This document shows, piece by piece, positions 59,201 to 64,000 of a stretch of DNA of 64,000 bases. Under the pieces are notes generated by a model that worked only from the letters and a program-made list of their open reading frames with translations, was not told the origin of the DNA and did not search any database. Source of the stretch: Epiperipatus broadwayi (Eukaryota; Onychophora; Udeonychophora; Euonychophora; Peripatidae). The stretch spans positions 184,001-248,000 of the forward strand of contig JAQFVV010012490.1 of assembly GCA_028023455.1 (NCBI GenBank), in the 5' to 3' direction. How positions within the stretch are numbered: the first letter of the stretch is position 1; each line of letters opens with the position of its first letter. A program made the position numbers and the translations under genes.

Positions 59201-62200
59201 AAATGCATGAACACAAACCTGCTGTTTGAAAACAACAATTTCACATCCAAATAGAACAACCTTGTTTTGATGATTAGCAAAAGATATAAATAAACGACCT
59301 TCTCAAAAATCAGATTAAAAAATCGGCTTATCAACAAGTACAAATTTTGAACGGAAAAATGGAATTTGCGGTTCGAACAGAAAAGTCTGCCGCCACTAAA
59401 GAAAAACATGAAACAAAAATAGTTCATAGGATATGGATTAAAGCTAAATTAAAAGCATACAGATTGAAACCCAGCCAACTAAGGGATTCAAAATTAAAAA
59501 TCTCAAAAATAGCAGCTTAAGCTGGAGAGTAGATCAACTCTACCTTGAAATATCTAACAGCAAATATCTTGCTCCTCAGTCAATTCAATAACTTTTATTA
59601 ACTATACTTATAGAACCACATACAACCACACATTGCTAAGTATGAAGTTATATTGGGGAAGAAAGTTGTCATCCATGGAGAAGACTTCCAAAACCAAATT
59701 TAATTCACATAGCATCTATTCATCTATGCTGCAAACAGCATTAACTTTACTATTTAGATGTGAAGCTGCAAACTCAACATTTCAAAGCGGGCTATACAAA
59801 GAACATTCTAAAACATCTCGAACCCCATGAACTGAAATATTAACTGTATCAAAGAGGGCATTTATAATCTTTTTAGGACATTTCCTCATGGATTTTTAAT
59901 TGATCTTAGGTTGACCTCATAATTTTATTTGATGTATACTTTTTTGTTATTTCTTTCCTTTATCACAGATTGAAAGGGGATGTAACCCTTGATAGGTTAG
60001 AAAAGGGAAAAGCACTGTTAGATTTATATTAAATTGAAATAAAATATAGGCCCCAATTTGAACTTGCTTGCAGAGAAATTTAATTGTCACCAAGGGAGAA
60101 GTAAGAGTTTGCTCTATTATACATTAAATGCTAACACTTGTACAGTAACAGTGTTATTTGTTTTTGTTTGTTATTACTAATCATTTCATCATTTATTTAT
60201 TTGTTTTCAGTATATATGATTAATAATCTCTAGCGTGGATGGTCTTTCCTATCTTTGTAGTAACCAACCAAAATAAAGGGGAGGGGAAGATCCCATATTA
60301 CCACCATTTTATTGATATGAACTCATCAATAAACTTATTGGAGATAATGAATCACAATTTTGATCAAGTTTAAATTAGCAAGCAAGGGTAAACATAAATA
60401 ACAACAAGCTATAATTTAATTTTTTGTGTTAGTAGTGATATTAGATTAATATTCTTTGAAGGGAAACAGGGAATGGATTAATGATGTTAATCATAATAAT
60501 CAAAGAATGTTTATCTATAGCTAAACAAATTGTTTATCGTTGTTATAAACTCGTTGCTTAAATTATGTTAATTGCAAATAAATTTGTTAAACATATGATT
60601 TTAAATTACTGTCATTTGTATTTTTTCTATATTCAGTACTTAATTTGTCACATACTCGCACATTATAAATAGTGATATTGATATACTCTGAAATAGAATA
60701 TTATGCGTAACCTTCCCGAGTTCGAACGCCAGAATTGACGGAACTTCAAAGCTGAGAAAGGAGATGAGTATACAAGTAGATTTTTGACACATGTTTGGGT
60801 GTTAATACATCATCTCCCAGGAATGAGATCAGAGTGGTCATGGGTCTGCATATTTAGAAATCTTAGCTAAGCTTTCTCATCCACTCTGACAACCTATCAA
60901 GTCTATTGTTATGTAAAGTCCGGATCTGATTCGTTACAATAAATTAATAATGTATCAGGTCTATTAATAAAACAATCTAGGGGTTTTTTCTCCCCTATCT
61001 TAGTGGAGTTATAATGAGAGGGCAAAAGACCTATTCTTGAAATCCAAAAAAGCTTTGGAACCAGGGATTTTGGATTAATAAAGCTTTACCTATAGTTTGT
61101 GCATTACAGATAAAAAAAAAAAAATTATCAAAATTCATAATGGATTCATTCTCTCTCTATTTTTTTTTTTTTTTGAGAGGAAAAAAAACAAAACAAAAAT
61201 ATGATAACAAATACCACTTTAGAATATCTATTATAAATAAATTTATTTTCTCATAAAAATAATTTTAAAAATATTAAACAGACATAGCAATGATATACAA
61301 ATGAGTATATATGTATACATAAGGAATGCATAAATATCATTTTAAATAAACTTGAGTTATATAACCAACAACAAAATTTTATCATTATAACAATTACTGT
61401 ACCTCTTTAGCTTCAGCACTTTTTAGTTCTTCTTCATTCAAAATATTTATTTTTAGATCAGGAAAGTTTTCTTTAAATGTCTTGTAGATAAGATCATCAT
61501 GAGGTGTTAATTTTAAGGCTTTATTATCCACAGAACAAATTAACTGTAACAAAAAAAGTGGCAATACAACAGTAAATCAAATCTGTTTACAACTAATAAC
61601 ACAGTGCGAGCACTATTATAGACGTAAACAGAGTTAAAGAATAATTACGCATTACAATTAATGATTACATTTACAAAATGAAAAATATGATTGCAACAAA
61701 AGATGAAAGTGAATATTATTGTCATTATCAAAGCAAATCTTTTAACATAATACAAAAAAAAAAAAAACAACTACAAATTTTCTTTAAGCATTTTAACAAT
61801 GTAAACACTAAATGTAGATGAAAACAGGCAAAACTCTCTATGCGTATTGCCACTCAGTGCAAGCCAGAGTAATCAATGGATGCCAGAAGGCTTGTGCATA
61901 AAATCCCCATCCAGTGCCTACACATCCAATATACCCAGACTAGTTTCTGAGTAGGCACTGGATGGGGATTTTATGCACAAACCTTCTGGCATCCATTGAT
62001 TACTCTGGCTTGCACTGAGTGGCAATACATGTAGAGAGTTTTGCCTGTTTTAATAACAGTTATGAGCAAGCATAAGAAATAGTGATCACGTGGTGTTTAA
62101 ATGTAGATGCATGATAAAGATTTCTTAAGCATCCTTCAAAAGAAAAACAAAAAAGGAGAAGAATGTTGTTTACTAGACTAATTGACTATTAGTAGATGAG

Positions 62201-63705
62201 GGTCTGGCAGTTTTCTTTCCTTTACCTTCTATTTCAAAATAGATAACCAATCATTCATTAAGTGATACTACAAACTGCCAATTATTTTTGTTGATCCACA
62301 TTAATAAGTTTCCATCAATGTGATCTGTGATCCTTTACATATGATGTGCACTTTTTATTTTATCCCTTATTTTTTAAAAAGGTATTACAAATTTTGAACT
62401 TAGATCTAATAGTTTTACCACTCTTTAACTTAAAGATCTTCTAATTTCATTTTTCTGGCTACATTTAAAATTATTATGTACTAAATACGTAGAATAATTA
62501 TAAAAAAAAGTTACAGTATTTTCACTGCTAAAGCTATAAGTAAATAGGTAAAAATATTACATTGTCTAACAAAATCCTTATAAAATGTTAGAAAAAAAGT
62601 TGGATGAAAAGGCAAAAATGATTCAGTTTTATGATATATCAGTCATCCTAGCACTGTGTTCATTGATTTAATCATTTCATTTTTAAAATTATAGCTGAAA
62701 TTGTTTATATTATATTATTAAAACATAATGATAATTTTTTTTTTAGAAATTTTAAAATCTGACTTAATACATACTGTTATTTCTATTCAATGTAATATTA
62801 ATTAAAAAAAAAAATTTTTTATTTTGCTATAAGTTTATTTAAACCAAGATACTTATACAAAAAATTAATTGCAGAGCTTAAGCTTCAATTTAATTGTATT
62901 AAGTGTTTAATGTTATTAATATAAAATACATTTCTTTATAGAAGACACATAAAAAATGTATTAAGATATTCTAATGTTGTAATTTATGAAATTACATTTT
63001 CATTTTTAAATTTAATTGAAGTATATATCATTCAGATAATAAATGCATTATCTCAAACAGTCTATAAAAGTAATTGTTTGATACTTGATAAAACAAATTA
63101 CAGCAATATTTAGAAGTCGGAGAATTTTGAAAATGAATCCAATAATTTGAATTAAGTGAATTAAATTGATAACGATGTCTTACACAATGATTTGGCAATA
63201 GTTATCTGAGAAATCCACCATCACACAATTTGTACACTCCATAAATTGTATATTTTACAGAATCCCAATGTATATGTTAAAATAATAAATTGATAATTAA
63301 ACTATTAATGATTCCAAAAATTACAAGTCCAAATTGTTATATATAAAAAAACTAGAAAAAACAAATGTTAAGTGAAAACTAATATTGCTATCATTAACAG
63401 AAGACTTGGCCCAAATAAAAAAAAACAAAAGTACATTATTAATAAAACACATGTATACGATATAATGAATATATATTTATGCATATTTTTTACAAATACA
63501 TTACAATTATATGTATAAAAGTTTCCATCTATATTGATACATGATAATTTTCACACTATGAATATTAAAAAAATATTTATATATCTTCAATTAATTATCA
63601 TATCAATATAAAATTTAGAATCTTTTCTTTAAAAAAGAAACTTACATTAAAGTAAACTTCAGCATGTTCATAGGCTTTAATAGCCCACATCGCTTCAATG
63701 CTGGC
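38117..63705 (-). CDS. PBDC1: PBDC1-type protein, four visible exons, 5' end outside window
   Basis: Exons 63705-63646, 61543-61403, 47123-47012 and 38241-38117 (stop TAG at 38119-38117) splice in frame, with every internal border GT/AG, into 145 residues. The chain carries the family's conserved blocks: EAMWAIKAYEHAEVYFN, the LTPHDDLIY segment, EELKSAEAKEKWRSFCNQFE, GLIEDFNFATLIRLDS, and VTRIQFYAIEIARNREGFN. I recognise these as the polysaccharide-biosynthesis-domain protein PBDC1 (human CXorf26). Its yeast relative Chp1 (YPL225W) acts at the ribosome as a chaperone for eEF1A folding, so a similar cytosolic role is inferred. The tail is a short Lys/Ser-rich then acidic end (KSKNGKSQEQEDS) rather than the long acidic tail of the human protein. 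The N-terminal exon(s) and promoter lie beyond 64000. Confidence 0.93.
41420..41519 (-). repeat. tRNA-derived SINE, copy 4 (subfamily B)
   Basis: Minus-strand A-box-like CCGAGAGGTATAGC, anticodon-arm segment TGCAAGCAAGTAATTGG, weakened B box TGGGTTTGCGTCCCA, then GATGCTATGACACATGG and an A-rich tail. The middle, TTGGTTGCAGACGG, is shared with copy 2 and sets these two apart from the others. No clear target duplication longer than about 6 bases. Confidence 0.85.
42237..42253. repeat. (CA)n microsatellite
   Basis: Eight CA units. Confidence 0.95.
43183..43249 (-). repeat. tRNA-derived SINE, copy 5, 5'-truncated
   Basis: Only the 3' part is present on the minus strand: ACTGCTTTACAAGCAGTTGTC, the B box GCGGGTTCGCTTCC, then GATGCTATGACACATG and an A-rich tail. 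The A-box side is missing. Truncation at the 5' end is normal for retroposed copies. Confidence 0.85.
44090..44190 (-). repeat. Degenerate tRNA-like element
   Basis: On the minus strand TTAATTGGTTAAA could be an A box and ACCGGTTTGATTCTCAG a B box, with spacing like a tRNA. It resembles neither SINE family closely. Weak. Confidence 0.4.
44597..45899. mobile_element. TA-flanked inverted-repeat transposon, copy 2 (1303 bp)
   Basis: Begins CACCTGGGTCTC at 44597 and ends GAGACCCGGGTG at 45899, with TA on both sides (44595-44596, 45900-45901). It shares end regions and parts of the interior with 28792-29825 (for example TTGATACAAGACAAAC and AAAGTAATAGCGCATTATCG). A subterminal hairpin pairs GATAATGCGCTATTACTTTAA (about 45697) with its inverse near 45750. 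Many CG sites of copy 1 read CA or TG here, so it looks older. No transposase. Confidence 0.87.
45947..46433. mobile_element. Non-autonomous hAT insertion with exact 8-bp TSD
   Basis: Terminal repeats CAGGGGTGGGCAA (45947) and TTGCCCACCCCTG (to 46433) are flanked by perfect 8-bp duplications GTCTAGTT (45939-45946, 46434-46441). These are hAT hallmarks. Subterminal GCGGCCCTC motifs repeat at both ends. Inside, one plus-strand frame (about 46219-46345) reads DECQVFNEEWTNKYFFGN...KAVCLLHHEKK, like the N-terminus of GTF2IRD2/SCAN/ZBED-type domesticated hAT transposases, so this is an internally deleted relative of an autonomous element. Confidence 0.92.
46485..46560. other. tRNA B-box-like scrap
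   Basis: CTAGTTCGATTCCCTTGCTGG looks like the T-arm of a tRNA-related repeat, with no A box preceding it. Uncertain. Confidence 0.25.
47012..47123 (-). CDS. PBDC1: PBDC1 exon KWRSFCNQFE to SIL
   Basis: 112 bases (37 codons plus one base). The acceptor is TATATATAG before AAATGG, and the donor is GTAAAA after ...TTTTAG. It contains the most conserved stretch of the protein, KWRSFCNQFEGLIEDFNF and TLIRLDS. The leftover G joins TT of the next exon to make a valine codon. Confidence 0.93.
47555..48862. mobile_element. MITE with TIRs and a minisatellite core
   Basis: The left end (ATACACGGTAATATTTCAAA, then AGCTGCA...GTCCAAAAAATTGG...GAATTTAAGCCAC, 47555-47640) is the inverted partner of the right end (GAATTTAAGCCACAACCC...GGTCCAAAATTTGGGGG...TGCAGTTATATTC, about 48776-48862). 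The core at about 47940-48600 is a decayed array of units of about 80 bases sharing AAAATAATGTTAAAA and TTCACTTTAAAAATCAAAA, grouped in two blocks. Each block is followed by a segment with ACTATTCTAAAGGTTATT. No coding frame. Confidence 0.65.
48896..49042. repeat. 147-bp palindrome
   Basis: Arms of about 45 bases beginning AAAAAACAGATCTTATC and ending GATAAGATCTGTTTTTT, about 85% inverted identity, with a loop of about 55 bases. Likely a foldback MITE, 35 bases from the preceding MITE. Confidence 0.75.
49571..49674 (-). repeat. tRNA-derived SINE, copy 6 (subfamily A)
   Basis: Minus strand: TTGCATTGGTGGTCGAGAGG, GCGCGACTGCCTTGCA, TGCAGGCAGTTGCCC, B box GCGGGTTCGCATCTCGG, GATGCTATGACACTT, poly-A. 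It is flanked by GAAATGATTTTTT (from 49559) and GAAATAATTTTTT (from 49675), a 13-base duplication with one difference. It is the closest match to copy 3. Confidence 0.92.
51871..52030. repeat. Short tandem duplication (about 80 bp x 2)
   Basis: GCTGCTG...TGTAAAATTTATTAAATTTACGA at about 51880-51920 recurs as GCTGCTGGG...ATAAAATGTATTAAATTTATGA at about 51980-52020. Confidence 0.65.
53955..56178 (+). repeat. Left long terminal repeat (2224 bp)
   Basis: Starts TGTAACGGAACGG and ends CCATTACA, giving TG...CA borders. Two bases later comes TGGCACATCCAATCGCGGG, the position and TGG start expected of a primer-binding site. The inner half contains TTAATAAAAGTTATTGAATTG at about 55110, a possible polyadenylation region. 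The inverted partner is 58480-60938. It carries the empty version of the SINE insertion site (about 55610-55650). Confidence 0.65.
56181..56200 (+). promoter_or_regulatory. Candidate primer-binding site
   Basis: TGGCACATCCAATCGCGGGA begins with TGG, two bases after the left repeat's final CA. That is where a tRNA 3' CCA end would anneal to prime minus-strand DNA. I could not match it to a specific tRNA, so it stays tentative. Confidence 0.4.
56682..57810 (+). pseudogene. Coiled-coil gag-like remnant
   Basis: ATG at 56682 opens MESSLLEILESEQNIDISGG and runs 59 codons to a TAG. Similar sequence continues through several in-frame stops that look like decayed glutamine codons (CAG to TAG, CAA to TAA). 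56876-57082 is rich in Gln/Lys heptads (SASQQQMKTDISTDLSNMKI, TTDLSKKMANMKIEFK), and 57140-57300 continues the same character. Long N-terminal coiled coils occur in gag of some animal gypsy elements. No capsid or zinc-knuckle motif was found, so the identity is by position and composition. 57606-57806 is open but unrecognised. Confidence 0.5.
58480..60938 (-). repeat. Right, inverted long terminal repeat with SINE insertion
   Basis: Inverted copy of 53955-56145. The pairing can be followed from TGATAGTTAATGAAT (58509) through GTAAAATGGAGGAATTAAAG (58555) to TTCGTTACA (60938). It is longer than the left copy largely because a 93-base SINE sits at 59019-59111. The inner end beyond 58480 does not match the last bases of the left repeat, and no primer-binding site is visible there. 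Confidence 0.75.
59019..59111 (+). repeat. tRNA-derived SINE, copy 7 (subfamily B), with TSD
   Basis: CTGGTGGTCGAGTGGTCAGC (A box), GCTGCTTACAAGTAGTTGTC, B box GCGGGTTCGCTTCCCGG, CGATGCTTTGACACAT, poly-A. It is flanked by AAGTAC at 59013-59018 and 59112-59117. The uninserted site (ACAAATACTTACAGAAAAG on the matching strand) is preserved in the left repeat near 55610-55650, which fixes both ends of the SINE. Confidence 0.95.
61403..61543 (-). CDS. PBDC1: PBDC1 exon LICSVDNKALKLT to KSAEAKE
   Basis: 141 bases, 47 codons, phase 0. The acceptor TTTTTTTGTTACAG has a good pyrimidine tract; the donor is GTACAG. It holds the LTPHDDLIYKTFKENFPDLK segment and the EEELKSAEAKE helix, collinear with the human protein with no gap. 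Confidence 0.93.
61809..61820. repeat. Target-site duplication of foldback copy C, left
   Basis: TAAATGTAGATG, identical to 62098-62109. Confidence 0.85.
61821..62097. mobile_element. Foldback element FB-1, copy C (277 bp)
   Basis: A near-perfect hairpin: 61821-61921 (AAAACAGGCAAAACTCTC...) pairs with about 61950-62051 (...GAGAGTTTTGCCTGTTTT), with a loop of about 28 bases containing ACATCCAATATACCCAGACT. A 46-base right tail (AATAACAGTTATGAGCAAGC...GATCACGTGGTGTT) follows the hairpin. A perfect 12-bp duplication brackets hairpin plus tail. It is the youngest-looking of the three copies, and no coding content is present. Confidence 0.9.
62098..62109. repeat. Target-site duplication of foldback copy C, right
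   Basis: TAAATGTAGATG, identical to 61809-61820. Confidence 0.85.
63646..63705 (-). CDS. PBDC1: PBDC1 exon with EAMWAIKAYEHAEVYF
   Basis: 60 bases, 20 codons, phase 0 at both ends. The acceptor is TATAG before GCC (63705) and the donor is GTAAG after AAT (63646). It encodes ASIEAMWAIKAYEHAEVYFN, the first conserved helix of the family. At least one upstream exon with the start codon is required. Confidence 0.92.
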
Positions 63706-64000
63706 CTATAAAATATATATATACACACATATTATCATAGTTTATATATACTCTATCAACTAATATCTTATTTCACAATGAAATCAGTAAAGTGTTTTCA
63801 ATGCAGATTCATATTGACTTCAAAGAGAAGCCATATCACATCAAACATAAAATTTCTTAGAGCAAGAAGAAAAAAAAGGCCCTATTATTAAACAAACTAT
63901 TACAATAAATCTAGATCAATAAGATTGATTCATTAAGAAGTCTTTAAAAATGTTTACCATTCAACAAAATGAGTAATTTTTAAATATATAAAAATAAAAA
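63706..64000 (-). other. PBDC1 intron continuing upstream
   Basis: The acceptor lies at 63707-63706 with an A/T-rich tract before it. No upstream exon is visible before the window ends. Confidence 0.7.

Larger units (their letters stand above)
53955..60938 (+). mobile_element. LTR retrotransposon-like structure: LTR, gag-like, inverted LTR (7 kb)
   Basis: The outer ends are TGTAACGG (53955) and its inverse CGTTACA (60938). The left 2.2 kb and right 2.4 kb are inverted copies of one another, about 80% identical. The centre (56179-58479) has a primer-binding-site candidate next to the left repeat and a decayed coiled-coil gag-like region on the plus strand. No pol domain and no third repeat were found. 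A normal LTR element would have direct repeats, so this is a rearranged or self-integrated copy, or a long-TIR element that carries gag. The immediate flanks show no 4-6 bp duplication. Confidence 0.7.
47124..61402 (-). other. PBDC1 middle intron (14.3 kb)
   Basis: From GTACAG (61402) to TATAG (47124). It contains a 1.3-kb MITE with a minisatellite core, a palindrome, a SINE, a short tandem repeat and the 7-kb LTR structure. 49690-51870, 52040-53950 and 60950-61380 show nothing recognisable beyond A/T-rich sequence and homopolymer runs. Confidence 0.85.
61544..63645 (-). other. PBDC1 intron between the first two visible exons (2.1 kb)
   Basis: GTAAG at 63645 to TTACAG at 61544. It contains foldback copy C; the remainder is A/T-rich with no recognised feature. 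Confidence 0.9.

Noticed and set aside
59633-59830. 65-codon open frame in the right LTR arm
   Set aside because: The inverted partner in the left arm does not keep the frame, and it lies within terminal-repeat sequence.
61140-61200. Transcription terminator-like T-run and A-run hairpin
   Set aside because: Homopolymer runs of this kind occur throughout the window and bacterial-type terminators do not apply here.

Overview
The window is AT-rich animal nuclear DNA (roughly 70% A+T by eye). It has spliced exons with GT/AG borders, tRNA-derived SINEs, Penelope-like retroelements, non-LTR and Ty3/gypsy remnants, and several DNA-transposon families with target-site duplications. This suggests an invertebrate with a repeat-filled genome; an arthropod or a cnidarian would fit, but the sequence does not settle it. 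There are no bacterial-type operons and no CRISPR arrays, and the SINE tRNA-like heads are the only tRNA-like sequences.

The one host gene I can support is on the minus strand from 63705 down to 38117. Four exons (63705-63646, 61543-61403, 47123-47012, 38241-38117) join in frame into the conserved core and C-terminus of a PBDC1-type protein. Its 5' exon(s) lie beyond base 64000. About 438 coding bases are spread over 25.6 kb because the introns are full of transposons. A decayed second copy of the last exon sits 0.8 kb downstream, at 37262-37395.

Layout. 1-1936: Penelope-like element 1 (RT plus GIY-YIG) with inverted ends. 2041-2146: SINE. 2818-5507: hAT end and a decayed Ty3/gypsy element (minus). 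6540-9470: a decayed endonuclease/RT LINE (minus) interrupted by a plus-strand LINE fragment. 10420-12235: SINE and Penelope-like element 2. 12236-18170: mostly unrecognised DNA with a palindromic MITE, a second tRNA-like SINE and a possible solo LTR. 18188-19198: foldback element copy A. 20424-20525: SINE. 21780-24210: a second Ty3/gypsy remnant split by a tandemly doubled LINE 3' end and a G-rich tract. 28792-30804: a TA-flanked inverted-repeat transposon, then a head-to-head hairpin of the Penelope 3' end. 31821-35845: a two-unit tandem duplication of about 2 kb. 36519-36906: foldback copy B. 37262-63705: PBDC1 and its introns, which hold SINEs, a second TA-flanked transposon, a precise hAT insertion, a MITE with a minisatellite core, a 7-kb LTR-gag-inverted LTR structure and foldback copy C.

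The mobile parts do not form a working pathway with one another. Almost every protein-coding element is broken. The exception is the short GIY-YIG reading frame at 30287-30667, which is open but lacks its reverse transcriptase. The most unusual items are the foldback family with 12-13 bp target duplications and a one-sided tail, the 7-kb LTR structure in which a SINE insertion and its empty site both survive, and the long near-identical Penelope hairpin.
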